Made by a program: the position numbers and the translations under genes
In this document: piece by piece, positions 31,681-42,752 of the stretch
Layout of the letters: the number at the start of each line of letters is the position of its first letter
Position numbering within the stretch: the first letter of the stretch is position 1
Notes under the pieces: model-generated
The model's input: only the letters and a program-made list of their open reading frames with translations
Database searches by the model: none
Told to the model about the DNA's origin: nothing
Assembly (NCBI GenBank): GCA_024516035.1
Contig: CM044963.1
Location: 19,770,703 to 19,834,702 of the forward strand
Source: Bactericera cockerelli
Taxonomy: Eukaryota; Arthropoda; Insecta; Hemiptera; Triozidae
Direction: 5' to 3'
Length of the DNA: 64,000 nucleotides

Positions 31681-32482
31681 ACTTATCTCTTCTACGCCAA
31701 GTTTTTCTACAGGAGGAATTCTGACTGACCCCGTATTTCCACTCTATATCTCACGCTAAGGAGGCGGAAGAGGTGTAATTCCAGGAAAAACTATAACATA
31801 AATACTTACAACTTTGAAAGTCCCAAACCAACTTGAATTCTTGGGCCCACACAAAAGTTGTTCCAAACTTTGTTAATTTTCTCCAAAGTTTATTCCTTGG
31901 CTTTTGTTTCGTGCCCAGAGGTTCGATGATTTATACTTTGTTTGCCTATGCTTTCTATATCTTTATCGTTAATTGAGATCTGGAACTTGTTTTGGTTTCT
32001 GTTCTTCTTCGGACTTCTTTGTTCAAACGTTTCTTCTATTGGATTTACTATACTTTTTTTATCTTCCATTTCTTTGGAATGGGACAAAGTTTGCGAGTTA
32101 TGAGAATCCAATGAAACGGTAAATTTCATATCTTTTTGTTTTATAAAGGCAGCTATGACTGTTTTTCTCTCTAGATACGTACATCGGTACATCGTTATCT
32201 TAGAAATAAATAGAGAAAAGAAAATTTATCAGAGAACCTTCTTTGTTTCAGTTCTTCTGGAGTAGTTTATTTCTTGATAATGATCTTCTTGTTTCAGTAT
32301 TTCATTTTGGTTGTTTTTGATATTCTTTACAATATTGCATTGGTCTTTACTAACTTTAATACAGTTCTCTTCTATAAAAAGTTAAAAGTAGACACACAAG
32401 ACCATGATTTATAATTCCTGCAATATTTGGTAAAGTCATTTCGATTTGATGTTTTTTTGCCAGTGTCACAGTTTAGAATTTT

Positions 32483-32522
<40 letters not shown>

Positions 32523-33636
32523 GTTGTGTTGCTTCTTCTACTGCTTCTGTATTATATTCTCTTCAGGTAGCTCTTGATGTTGCCTCCATCCGCTCCACAA
32601 TTCTTAGCATCTTATTCACTGGGGCTTTTCACAAGTTCCTCTAACATCTCTCATCCATTGTCACTTCCCGTTGTGTTGTCTCTGCCTCTTTCCACTTTTA
32701 ATTTTCCTAATATCCCAACAACAGCCTCGTTTTCTTTCATTCCGAGTTCTATTTTTCTCTCGCCCTAAATCTTTTATCATTTAATGTTTGCACTTTGCAA
32801 ATCAAAAAGGCTTCCGCCAACAATGTGCCTCTCTTATTCCATTCGTTTTGAAAACAAAATGGAAAAGAAGAGATGAGAGGAGGATGAAGAGGAAGAGAGA
32901 TAATTTCAAAAGAAATGCGAAAAGTATTTGAGTTACGAGTTGTTAAAAAGTTGTGCCTTATACAATGACAATTGGAACTTTTAGCAGAGTTGGAAATTAT
33001 TTCAATTATAATAATGAACAACAACAAAAACGCAACAAATTAAATAATATTTTTGAAAAAGCAAAATAAATAGATAATTTTGAGTATTGACATCTTTTGT
33101 CAAGACACCTATTGAAAGTTTCAATCATATAAGATACTCAAGAATAACTTAGAGTGTCTAAAAAAGCTTTTCCGTCAAAGTAACTAATTGTAAATGTCCA
33201 TGAAATATGATTATCCAGTGATTATTTCTTTAATTTCTTATTTCTTATACTGATCTTTTCCCTAATCCTCTCTTTTTCAGCTCTTCTAAGAGTGTCCTAA
33301 GTCAATTTCATAATCTCAAACACTACAGCTAACTCCACATTATTTAAATAACTTAATTTGTATATGTAATGCCTTTTGGAAGCCCTCCCGAACTTTCCAA
33401 CTGTCCTCAAATTCTCAACTGTCATTTAGAATAGCTCTGTTGAACTTTTCACTCACTTCCCCTTAATAGTCTTCAATGTCCTCCACTGGGGCTCACATTC
33501 ACACCTCCATCACGTTGTACTTCACTTGGCTTGACATCCCAGCTTGGAGACACCTTTGCATAATGCAGGAACCAGTGCCGAAGACTGAGTGATGGAAGGG
33601 GTTATTTTCTTCTTCAAAGATGAATGTTATATCTTA
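31681..33636. other. About 2 kb without a gene; (TTG)n
   Basis: A (TTG)n microsatellite lies at 32483-32521. A 100-codon minus frame at 31890-32192 has lysine-rich but non-simple sequence; it matches nothing I know and has no supporting signals. Confidence 0.4.
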
Positions 33637-33790
33637 AGGAAGAGAATGCCAAAGGCATTATCACCACCCTAGATCAAACTCTGTTTATCTTTGATTAATT
33701 ATACCTTTTGACTACACCTGTATATATCAAAATGTAGATAAAGATTGATCTAAATTGTTGAATAATAATGTATAATGTTTTCCTACCTTT
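33637..33790 (+). mobile_element. Tail-2 copy
   Basis: GAATGCC-aaa-GGCATTATCACC, ACCCTAGATCAAAC, then TATACCTTTTGACTACACCT and GTTGAATAATAATG. The 3' part matches the copy at 48358-48485 closely. Confidence 0.7.
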
Positions 33791-33907
33791 TTACTTTTTT
33801 ATTTCGTAGTCATGAGATGATAGCTACTGCAGCTTACCACGAAGCTAATCGTACTCAGACTTGTTAGATTTCAGTCAGAAACTCAGAACAATTTTTAAAA
33901 ACTATTT

Positions 33908-34030
33908 TTACTTTCTAACCTATAAGCTATAGAAAGTATTGTTTTCTTTACTTTCTAATACCTATAAGGTATAGAAAGTATTGTTTTCTTTACTTTCTAT
34001 TACCTATGAGGTATAGAAAGTATTGTTTTC
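33908..34030. repeat. Three tandem palindromic units of about 41 bp
   Basis: Each unit is a hairpin: ACTTTCTA...TACCT then AGGTATAGAAAGT, followed by ATTGTTTTCTTT. Starts are at about 33910, 33950 and 33992. A single relative lies at 57264-57291. Confidence 0.8.
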
Positions 34031-34640
34031 GGTCGGTTTTTTCGAAATTGAGTTCATAACATGTCTGGTTTCTTATGATTTCAAATATCAAATTTAACAT
34101 TTATGGTCATTTTGCAAAGGGAATATTACTCTCCGATCATTGGTTGTCTCTACTACTAATCACGTTAACACCATCCAGCATTAACATTTCAGAAATGTGA
34201 TAAATTTCAAGACCTGTAAGACTATGACAATAGTATTAGTCTTGTTAGGACATTGTGTATATTTATTTTTTTCCCCCCGTTTTATTGTTTATATTGTTTC
34301 AAATTTTTCATTTCTTTGTATATATCGTTCTTTCTACAGTAAATATTATGTCTTTATCTAATAAAGAATTTAGTAATAATAATCATTAGAAAATATTAAA
34401 TATTTGAGTGACAGTAACAAAATAAGAATTCTACGGCACTGAGTTTTAAATTTAGGATTTTGAAATATTCAGGCCATTTCAAGCCTATGTCAGTTGGAGT
34501 TGAGAAAGGGTCGGAGGGGGCGGGGGAAGTTAGGGAAGAGGTAAGGGGATGATTGAGGGATAGAGGGAGGAGAGAGAGAGAATATAAAATGGACTTTGCA
34601 TAGTGTGAATTGTGACAGATGAAAAGAGATGGAAGACACA
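34031..34640. other. No gene seen
   Basis: AT-rich, ending in a short purine stretch about 34500-34580. Confidence 0.5.
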
Positions 34641-34647
34641 GACAGTA

Positions 34648-34700
<53 letters not shown>

Positions 34701-34764
34701 TGTGGTGTGGTGTGGTGTGGTGTGGTGTGGTGTGGTGTGTGTGTGGTGTGATGTGTGCGTGTGA
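34648..34764 (+). repeat. (GT)n passing into (GTGTG)n
   Basis: About 26 GT units, then about eight TGTGG pentamers, then GTGTG and a short AG stretch. Confidence 0.95.
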
Positions 34765-35165
34765 GAGAGAACGAGAGAGAGAGAGAAGGAAAGAGAGTGA
34801 GAAAATTGGGAATTGAAAGTACTCGTAAATAGAAAATTTCAGCAAAAGTAGAGAGAAAAATAGGATTAGGGGAAGGGGAAGGGTGAAAGAGAGAGAGAGT
34901 ATGAATGAGTAATGAAGATAGATTACTGTTTGCTAAAGAGGAAGTAGACAAATATGACTGCACATTGCTTCAGCATTAATGAGGTCAAATATTGATATGC
35001 CGCTTGTTGAATTGTTTAATGAAGTTTGAATAATGAACCTTCGAACTGAAATAAATACAGGTAACTATGATCCTGATAACATGTATTGAGATATTTATGT
35101 ATCTTGAATAATTAATTAATTATGCACTTATGGGAATTATTCTTATTCTTATCATCATTATACAT
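34765..35165. other. No gene seen
   Basis: Short AG-rich start, then plain AT-rich DNA. Confidence 0.5.
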
Positions 35166-35296
35166 GTTCAATCAAGTTTTTTTTGAAAATGACATACAAT
35201 ATACACAATACACATACATACATAGAAATTGAAATTATTAAAACAAAACTTGATCAAGGGCGGTGCTAATGACAACGGCATTTTCTTCCGCACCAT
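35166..35296 (-). mobile_element. Tail-2, 5'-truncated
   Basis: Minus strand: AATGCC-gtt-GTCATTAGCACC, GCCCTTGATCAAGTTTTG. One base in the 3' arm (GGCAT to GTCAT) breaks the inner stem. Confidence 0.65.
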
Positions 35297-35499
35297 CATT
35301 CTTATCTTTAAAAAGTTTAATTTAAAAGTTCCAATAATTACCGCACACATGTTGCATGTTGCACCTGTGTGGAGCCAGCATAAAAGTCCAACAAACACAT
35401 ACGGAAATCAGAGTCTGAACCCAAAAATAAGCTCGCTAGAGCTCATTTGCTAGTTCAGAAAAAAAGATATAAGACTACATTTTCTTATAAAAGTTTAAA

Positions 35500-35640
35500 G
35501 TTATCATATTCGTGTTAATCACTTTCGTGATATCACAACTACTTAAACTCGCTTTACTAAATCAACGCTGAAACAGGGACTTGAACCGCCGACCTCCAGG
35601 TTACAAGTCCGCTGCCTTATCGATCAAGCCACTGAGGTTG
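35500..35640 (-). mobile_element. SINE-A
   Basis: Full-length minus copy: B box GGTTCAAGTCCC, body with GATATCACGAAAGTGATTAA, end TATGATAACTTTAAA. It is fused upstream to a 93-bp sequence shared with the copy at 38477. Confidence 0.8.
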
Positions 35641-35732
35641 TTGCATTTTTCTTATATTGTAGGTCTTTATCTTCATGTACAAAATACACACTAAGGACAG
35701 GTAGTTCCAAATATACATGGCTGAATGAAAGA
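35641..35732. repeat. Flank shared with 38632-38725
   Basis: Begins GCATTTTTCTTATATTGTAG and runs to ACATGGCTGAAT, over 90 percent like the second copy by eye. It is not found next to other SINE-A copies here. Confidence 0.75.
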
Positions 35733-36274
35733 GCTTTTTTTATAGCATCACGAAGTTTTTTATATTCGACAAACTAATTTAAGAAAGGAGAGAGATGGGG
35801 CGAAGGAAATCTTAGTTGTTCTTTTTATAATATGTTCTCTATTTATTTTCTTTTCTTTCTCTCTCCTATTTTTTCTCTTAATTAAAGTTCCCAGTACGGA
35901 TTTTTCAACCCAGGGCTGGGTTAATGGATGGGAAAACATTGCGGAAAATATTTCATAATATTGGCGATCATGTTGAACTTAAGTGATTCTGAACATACTG
36001 TGGTTAAAAAAGTAACGAAAATATTGTTCACTTAAGTAAAGGAAATTGTATTAATATTAATCTACCAAGAACCTTTTCAAGCAACCCTTATTTTTGAAAT
36101 CAGCAAATTTAGTCCCCCCGAAACTACAATGTATTACTTCGGGGAGTTTGCTCTTACTTTAAAACTGTCCACACTATTAAAGAACTGATCATTTTCAAGC
36201 AAACCTGTATTGACATTATTTTCATCATTCTGATGCTAAAGATTATATCAGACATTTCTGCAACAACAACAAAA
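35733..36274. other. No gene seen
   Basis: AT-rich DNA. Confidence 0.5.
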
Positions 36275-36412
36275 TTTGTGTTAATCAATTTCGTGATGTT
36301 ACAACTACTCAAACTTGCTATACTAAATATTTGCTGAACTTGGGACATGAACTACCAACTTCCAGGTTATAAGTCCGCCGCTTTATCGATCAAGCTACTG
36401 AGGTCGGTAAGG
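36275..36412 (-). mobile_element. SINE-A, diverged
   Basis: Complement shows ATGTCCCAAG where the B box should be GGTTCAAGTCCC (here GTAGTTCATGTCCC), so the promoter is probably dead. The A-box region TAGCTTGATCGATAAAGCGG is intact. Confidence 0.75.
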
Positions 36413-36763
36413 GAGAGAAAGCAAAGCTTGTAGAAGACCCTGACACCAACAAACCTTCTCTTCTTGGATCTTGCACCAAGTAAATTCTCCATTAAAAACA
36501 ATACAATACACAGAATAACTATTGTTCCAACAACAAGGAGAGATAAAAATAGATGAGAAAAGAATACACGAAGAAAAAGGCAAAAGTAAGGGATGGAAAT
36601 AAGAAAAAATTGTTAGAGCAAAAAGAACTAAGATACGAGTATAAGGAAAAAGGAGTTGCAAGTATAGAAAACACAAGATACAGAGCTCAAGTGAGAGAAA
36701 TAAAGATTAAAAGAAATTGGTGTGGTTTGTGAGAGCTTTCAATAGCTATTTATCGATAGATAA

Positions 36764-36904
36764 ATGGGTGAAAGAGATTGCCACAGAGAATAACCCCGCC
36801 CTTTAGGTAGGACATTAGCTTTATTCTATTTTTTGTTCATGTTTCTTTGTTCAATCTATTTATTTTTTCTTTAAAATTTCATTGTATTTTACTGTATATA
36901 TTTT
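36764..36904 (+). mobile_element. Tail-1 with broken inner stem
   Basis: GGGTGAAAGAGATTGCC-aca-GAGAATAACCCC: the GGCAAT arm became GAGAAT. The 3' end stops at ACTGTATATATTTTTT, where repeat J begins. Confidence 0.6.
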
Positions 36905-37045
36905 TTTACCACAGAGGCTAGAGGTACATGACAATATTGAGGCCGTCTATCTTCTCAAAACCAACCAACCCCAACCATGAGGTTGAACAACGTCGACCCT
37001 GCTCAAGCGGGATAAAACAGAGTAAAAGAAGTAGAATAAAAAAAA
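36905..37045 (+). repeat. Repeat J, copy 1
   Basis: TTACCACAGAGGC ... ACCATGAGGTTGAACAACGT, ACCCTGCTCAAGCGGGATAA, with an A-rich 3' end. An inverted copy lies at 43381-43500. Confidence 0.6.
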
Positions 37046-37049
37046 TAAC

Positions 37050-37150
37050 TGACCTCAGTAGCTGGATCAATATAGCGGCGAACTCGTGACCGGAGGTCGC
37101 TGGTTCGAATCGCATGTTCAAGGAGTTTGAGTAAACGAATAAAATCACAC
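37050..37150 (+). mobile_element. SINE-A
   Basis: Head CTCAGTAGCTGGATCAATAT and B box GGTTCGAATCGC; the 3' body is reduced to GAGTTTGAGTAAACGAATAA. Confidence 0.68.
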
Positions 37151-37227
37151 TAGATTAGAATTTTGTCACTCCAAAAAAGCATTAGCAGATGGTGCAATAA
37201 ATTGGGCTCTTGTAAGAACTGTGAATG

Positions 37228-37400
37228 AATCTAATTTTTAGAGACTTCGTGACGCTGGCACTCCGGTCCAACCCAGGCTGGGTGAGGTGTAAGAAGGTAG
37301 CAGGTTTGTGAGTTTCCTGTGTAATGAAGGGTATCACCCCCGTTTCGAGATGACCATGCTGTTGAATCGGACGTAAAATCCAAGGAAAGAAATAATAATA
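37228..37400 (+). mobile_element. SINE-5S body copy
   Basis: Starts at CGTGACGCTGGC, so only the 3' strand of helix I remains, then CCCAGGCTGGGTGAGG and CACCCCCGTTTC, ending in AATAATAAT. The GACGC closing word marks it as a SINE-5S descendant although the tail is SINE-T-like. Confidence 0.65.
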
Positions 37401-37647
37401 ATCTAGAAATCTCATATTTTGATATCACAAGTTGAATAATTTTGTTATCATAAATTGAGTAATAGTGATATCAGATCGTGATTAACACAAGTAGGATAAC
37501 ATAAATAATAAATTAATGATTGCTTCTACTTACAGATCACTAGAGTGTGCGTCATGGTGTTCTATTCAGATCCTGTGTCAATGTTTGATGGTCATAGTCC
37601 GCTAGATGTCATGCAGTCCAAATTACCTGTAACATACAACAATGAAA

Positions 37648-37852
37648 ACGTGAGGGTTGGGTGGAAGAGATTGGTTATTGTCACAGGCAATAACCCCGCC
37701 CTTTAAGCAGGACAATAGCTTTATTTTATTTATTATTCTTGTTTCTTTGTTAAATCTATGTATTTTTTTCTTTATAATTTCATTGTATTCGACTGTAAAT
37801 ATTGCACTTTGTCTATATCTAATAAAACGTAATAAAATAATACTAATTAAAT
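37648..37852 (+). mobile_element. Tail-1 with insertion in the hairpin
   Basis: GGGTTGGGTGGAAGAGATTG is followed by a duplicated ATTG arm (GGTTATTGTCACAGGCAATA). The downstream sequence matches the copy at 27072, including AATAAAACG near the end. Confidence 0.65.
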
Positions 37853-38036
37853 CGTGCCAGCTACCCACATTAACCTCACTCACCCAGCCTGGGTGAGGCC
37901 CGAAATGCCAGCCTCACATGTACGGAGGGAACAGAATTTTCTGTGTGAAAAATCTGCTCCAACCGGACATCGAACTCAGGATCTCTGGACTACGGACAGT
38001 AGTCACAACCGTTACGCCGCGGAGGCTGGCGTAAAC
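37853..38036 (-). mobile_element. SINE-T, second copy
   Basis: On the minus strand GCCAGCCTC starts and GAGGCTGGC closes the head domain, as in the copy at 21084. The B-box region GAGTTCGATGTCC has drifted. The body core has an extra GGTGAGT duplication and is truncated soon after. Confidence 0.8.
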
Positions 38037-38387
38037 AATACTTTCTATTGTTAAGTAATAGAAACAATTAAAAATGAGTTTTAAAACCCCCCCCGAACAG
38101 CTAAAACTCAGGAGGTTCCACGATCGGTAGTAATTACTGTTCAACACGAAGCTAACCAGAACACCGAGGCTAGAAGTTGCTAACCAGGAAAAGTTGCACA
38201 AAAAGTTGCTGGGAGCGAAATGTTAACACGATCTAAACGATCACGATGTAGAATATTCCAGGAGCTCAAGTCCTGACCAGCGTTTCATTAGGAGGCATTG
38301 ATGCCTTCTATGTATTATCTCTAACCCTACTTTATTCTTGAGGCATGGCCTTCTATGTATTTTCCGTATTTCTGTTTTACCTGTGAT
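38037..38387. other. No gene; relative of the long-TIR interior
   Basis: About 38290-38375 contains inverted relatives of the GGCCATGCC/TAGGGTTAG units found inside the element at 19432, here as two units. Confidence 0.5.
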
Positions 38388-38476
38388 AGTACATATCTCA
38401 GGGTTAGGTGTTAGGAAATGCTTTGAGCATTATTAACCTTGCCTAGTGGTTACCTTCCACTAAAGAGCGTTATTAA
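38388..38476 (+). mobile_element. SINE-B 3' fragment
   Basis: AGGGTTAGGTGTTAGGAAAT to CCTTCCACTAAAGAGCG, ending TTATTAAG directly next to a SINE-A. Confidence 0.72.
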
Positions 38477-38631
38477 GTAAAGTTATTATATTTGTGTAAA
38501 TCACTTCCATGACATCACAACTACTCAAACTAGCTTTACTAAATCTACCGATCTACGCCTAACCCGAGACTTGAACCACCGATTTCCAGGTTACAAGTCC
38601 GCCGCCTTATCGATCAAGGTACTGAGGTCGG
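38477..38631 (-). mobile_element. SINE-A next to SINE-B tail
   Basis: Full minus copy with B box GGTTCAAGTCTC. Its position at the TTATTA tail of a SINE-B repeats the arrangement at 24.7 kb. Confidence 0.78.
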
Positions 38632-38725
38632 TGCATTTTTCTTATATTGTAGGTCTTTATCTTCATGTACAAAATACATACTTAGGACAGGTTGTTCCAA
38701 ATATACATGGCTGAATACATTATTG
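38632..38725. repeat. Flank shared with 35641-35732
   Basis: Second copy of the SINE-A-linked sequence, continuing to ACATGGCTGAATACATTATT, after which the two loci diverge. Confidence 0.75.
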
Positions 38726-38773
38726 GCTGAATATCTTATAATAATACTAGCGGGCTGCACCCGCTTCGCCAAG

Positions 38774-39138
38774 CCATCACACACACACCACCCATACATC
38801 ACACACCACACCCACACACCACATACACACACCACATAACACACACCACACACACCTCACACACACAAACCACACACACACACCCATCCACACACAAACA
38901 CATCCACACACACACACACACATCCACATCCACACGCACACCCATACACAGACACCCACCCAAACACACCCACACACATCACACATACACACACCCATCC
39001 ACAAACACACACACATCCACACACACACACACACACCCACCCACCCACCCACCCACACACACACAACACAACACACCACACACAAACCACACACATACAC
39101 ACACACCCATCCACACACACAGATCCACACACACACAT

Positions 39139-39186
<48 letters not shown>

Positions 39187-39211
39187 CACCACCACCACAC
39201 ACACACACACA
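38774..39211 (+). repeat. CA-rich array
   Basis: About 440 bp of (CA)n mixed with CACCCA and CACATCC words. Cys/Val frames up to 143 codons on the minus strand are artefacts. Confidence 0.95.
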
Positions 39212-39215
39212 TCAT

Positions 39216-39965
39216 CGCTGTAAATTTCAAAATCCCGAGCCAAATCTATCATAGCGGATATTGATAATGTAGCAAACTGGCCTATATTTTGAGAACGGTT
39301 TGTCAGAATATGGCAACAAAGGGCTCAATTAAAAGCATGTGATGTTTTCAGACAGTTTTTACAATAAAATTATAGGTTCTCGCGATAATTTTTAAGTTCC
39401 GCGCTGGAATCTCTAAAAAAACGTAAAAAGTCTGAATAAAAGGTAGAAATTTCGAACATTCTGGCTTATATCTCAAGAACGGTACGTCAGAATGTGGCCT
39501 CAAATGTATTAATTGAAAGCTCGTTTTGTCTAATTTGTTATTAAATAATAAAAAATATAGGTCCTCGCGATAAATTTTAAGTTCCATGCTGGAATCTGTT
39601 AAAAAACGTGAAAAGTCTGAAAAAAAGGTCAAAATTTCGAACATTCTGGCTTATATCTCCAGAACGGTACGTCAGAATGTGGCCTAATATAAATTAAATG
39701 AAAGCTAGTTTTGTCTTATGTGTTATTATGTAATAAAAAATATAGGTCCTCGCGACAAATTTTAAGTTCCGCGCTGGATTCTGCTAAAAAACGTGAAAAT
39801 TCTGAAAAAAAGGTCGAAATTTCGAACATTCTGGCTTATATCTCCAGAACGGTACGTCAGAATGTGGCCTAAAATGAATTAAATGAAAGTTAATTTTGTC
39901 TAATGTGTTATTAAATAATAAAAAATATAGGTCCTCGCGATAGATTTCAAGTTCCAGGGCAAAGA
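39216..39965 (+). repeat. Four tandem units of about 185 bp
   Basis: TTCGAACATTCTGGCTTATA recurs at 39451, 39636 and 39821, exactly 185 bp apart, with a diverged first unit about 180 bp earlier. Each unit also carries AGGTCCTCGCGAT and AAGTTCC. Confidence 0.88.
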
Positions 39966-40220
39966 TTGTCTTAAAATCGGACCCTTCCTCAAGGCAATAC
40001 TTGAGGAAGGTCATAACTGAAGGACGGTTTGGAATTTCGGACTTTTGATAGTTTTCCTGGTATTTTCCGGCAATTTTACTTGGGGTCATCTCTCATCAAT
40101 TTTTCGCTATCTCTTACCGTTTCGCCTAAACAATTCCTGCACACAAAGCCACAAAGACACAAAGCCACAAAGACACAAAGCCACAAAGCCCGTCCATATT
40201 TCTCATTTATATATAGAGAT

Positions 40221-40578
40221 ACATGATTATAAGGGTCGTTTTAGATGTACTAATTCTGTTTGATAACACGGCCCTCAGGAGAAGAAGATGAACAAAGAAG
40301 AAGAGGAAGGAGAGAGAGTGTCACGCTTCGTGTCGCGACTCCCGTGACACGGATTCGTGTCGCACGACTCATCGTGTCCGGGCACGACAACTCCCGACAC
40401 CGCACGAACAAGAGACACACGACCCTACCAGGAGAGACCCTAGGAAAGTCATGACCAGCAAGAGCTACTGAACAGCGGAGTCCCCCAGCATGCACACACG
40501 GAGGTGGCTAAACCACCACACGTTTGAACACTAGGTGGCATTTTGGCCAAGTATCACAAGTATCTCTGTATAGCTAAA
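40221..40578. other. No gene; CGTGTCG-rich patch
   Basis: About 40320-40430 is GC-richer and full of CGTGTC/GACACG words that can pair with each other. No unit length is clear. Confidence 0.45.
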
Positions 40579-40593
40579 ACTTGTACAATAGTA

Positions 40594-40888
40594 GTCACCG
40601 AGGCAGAGTGAGTTAGCGCGCTAGGCATTGCACACACGGTGACCTGGGTTCGATCCCCAGCGGGGCAGGAATTTTTCTGCTCTGTACTTGGATGTTCGGG
40701 GTCCACTTATACCTCGTGAGGAAAAATGAGTAGTTACTTGTATGAGTAACGACCAGTGGCGGCATTACCAGAGTAAAAAGAAATTAATGTCATAGAATAA
40801 TTCGAAATGTAAAGGAGGCTCTTAGTAATGCTGCGCTACCCACAAAAATTGTGAAGAGGCCTTGAGCTTCACCACAAATAAAAACAAT
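40594..40888 (+). mobile_element. SINE-E, complete, tRNA-headed
   Basis: A-box-like GAGTGAGTTAGCGCGCTAGG and a perfect B box GGGTTCGATCCCC, then a 200-bp body ending AAATAAAAAC. ACTTGTACAATAGTA flanks it at 40579-40593 and 40889-40903, a perfect 15-bp duplication. It is the only copy of this family I found in the window. Confidence 0.85.
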
Positions 40889-40914
40889 ACTTGTACAATA
40901 GTATGTGCCAGTTG

Positions 40915-41062
40915 ATTTTTAAGCCATATCTCAAAAGCTCGAATCATCCAGGCGACGACACTGAAAGTCGGTAGTTTGAGTCTAAAGCATGGCAAATTTA
41001 AATAAGGCGGGTTTCAGTTAGTCTGACATCATACTTGTGATAGACACGAAAATAATAACAGA
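40915..41062 (+). mobile_element. Diverged SINE-A
   Basis: AAAAGCTCGAATCATCCAGG, GTCGGTAGTTTGAGTC and TTTCAGTTAGTCTGACATCA align in order with the family, with many changes. Confidence 0.5.
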
Positions 41063-41292
41063 TTATTTTTTATACAATTTACTGGAAAGTTAAGTATTGT
41101 TTTGTTTTTACTAATGGCAAGTTAGGTACATAAATATTTATTCTATTTGAACTCACAAACAGACAGGACATTGCACCTCGTTATTATGTATGTAATTTTT
41201 TTATTTTTATGTATCGAGCTAATTACATAAAAAACCAAAGTCTATTTTGAACTGGCTTCTGTTGTCTCATTTGTCTTCACATACCCTCCTCC

Positions 41293-41302
41293 TATCTATC
41301 TA

Positions 41303-41360
<58 letters not shown>

Positions 41361-41369
41361 CCCCCCCTC
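41293..41369 (+). repeat. (TATC)n(TC)n(C)n
   Basis: About four TATC units, then about 27 TC units, then a C run. Confidence 0.95.
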
Positions 41370-41597
41370 CTCCCTCACCCATCATGTTACAAAGAAATGC
41401 ATCACAATGCGTCGCCAATATTGCACACATGGGACTAGCTAAATCGCAACATGAAATTTGCACATCGGCCTCTGATGTTCGCACTGATGTAGCGTCCCTA
41501 ATTGGCACATCTCGTCACTTCGGCCCTTTCTATTCCTGGGTCCTTAGTTCTTAGGTCTAAACTGTAAAGGATTTCGCCTGCAACTGAGTTACGGCCC

Positions 41598-41970
41598 TGA
41601 GTTATCGAACAAGCTGCTGAGGTCGGTTAAAAAACAATAATATAGATATTTAAGATTATTTTAATTAAAAATACATAGTTGTAGCATTTATTTCAAATCC
41701 TGTGCTTTCACAAAAATAACTATGATAAGTCAATATTTAACTTCCAATAATCATATATGTATTTGTTGACATCAGCGGTAAACAAATCATATATTTGTTG
41801 ACATCATGTTATCAATTACGAACTCCTCAGTAGCACTAATCAGTTGATTAGTGATTTCTCACCCTCTTTAATGCACTTGAATAATGCACCCTCATTGAAA
41901 TTTACCAGTTCCGGGACTCGATCCACCGACCTCTCGAGTCTCCTGCTTGATCAAGAGGTCGGTGTGAGAG
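41598..41970 (-). mobile_element. SINE-A fragments
   Basis: Two short pieces: about 41600-41625 (complement of the head, AACCGACCTCAGCAGC) and about 41905-41970 (a B-box-like GGATCGAGTCCC complement and head). Between them is AT-rich DNA with a duplicated ATATTTGTTGACATCA phrase. Confidence 0.5.
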
Positions 41971-42063
41971 ACAAGCAATTAGCCTGAGGAGATTTTAGCG
42001 CGAGTCAGACGCAGACACGAGACCTGAAGGCTACTTAGACAGGTAATGCCCTGCACTGCCGGA

Positions 42064-42752
42064 GTATAAAGAGTGCATTGTGTGCTCAATATACTGGGTG
42101 GAGGAGGCAGGCATACAAATAAAGAGTGCATTGTGTGCTCAGTACATAGAATAGGAACATTGGATCAGTATACTGGGTGGTTGAGGCAGGTGTACAAATA
42201 AATAGTGCTTTGTGTGCTCAGTATACTGGGTGGACGAGGCAGGTGTACAATTAAAGAGTGCTTTGTGTGCTCAGTATACTAGGTGGACGAGGCAGGTATA
42301 CAAATAAAGAGTGCATTGTGTGCTCAGTATACTGGGTGGTCGAGGCAGGTATACAAATAAAGAGTGCATTGTGTGCCCAGTATACTGGGTGGACGAGGCA
42401 GGTGTACAAATAAAGAGTGCATTGTGTGTTCAGTATACTGGGTGGACGAGGCAGGTGTACCAATAAAGAGTGCATTGTGTGCTCAGTATACTGGGTGGAC
42501 GAGGCAGGTGTACAAATAAAGAGTGCATTGTGTGCTCAGTATACTGGGTGGTCGAGGTAGGTATATAAATAAAGAGTGCATTGTGTGCTCAGTATACTGG
42601 GTGGTCGAGGCAGGTGTAGAAATAAAGAGTGCATTGTGTGCTCAGTATACTGGGTGGACAATGCAGGCATACAAATAAAGAGTGCATTGTGTGCTCAGTA
42701 TACTGGGTGGACGACGCAGGTGTACAAATAAAGAGTGCATTATGGCTCAATA
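42064..42752 (+). repeat. 53-bp minisatellite, about 13 copies
   Basis: Unit AAAGAGTGCATTGTGTGCTC, AGTATACTGGGTGGACGAGG, CAGGTGTACAAAT. Unit 2 holds a unique insertion with CATAGAATAGGAACATTGGA. The period is not a multiple of three, so minus-strand frames rotate and are not real. Confidence 0.93.

Larger units (their letters stand above)
38745..40220 (+). mobile_element. Large unclassified element with internal arrays
   Basis: It starts TACTAGCGGGCTGCACCCGC and ends TTTATATATAGAGAT, the same kind of ends as the 253-bp copy at 18041. Between them lie a CA array, four 185-bp units and a small CACAAAGCCACAAAGA repeat (40142-40188). No protein is encoded. The boundaries are inferred by analogy. 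Confidence 0.5.

Noticed and set aside
38777..39252. Cys/Val-rich frames of 83-143 codons
   Set aside because: Translation of the (GT)n side of the CA-rich array; no other support.
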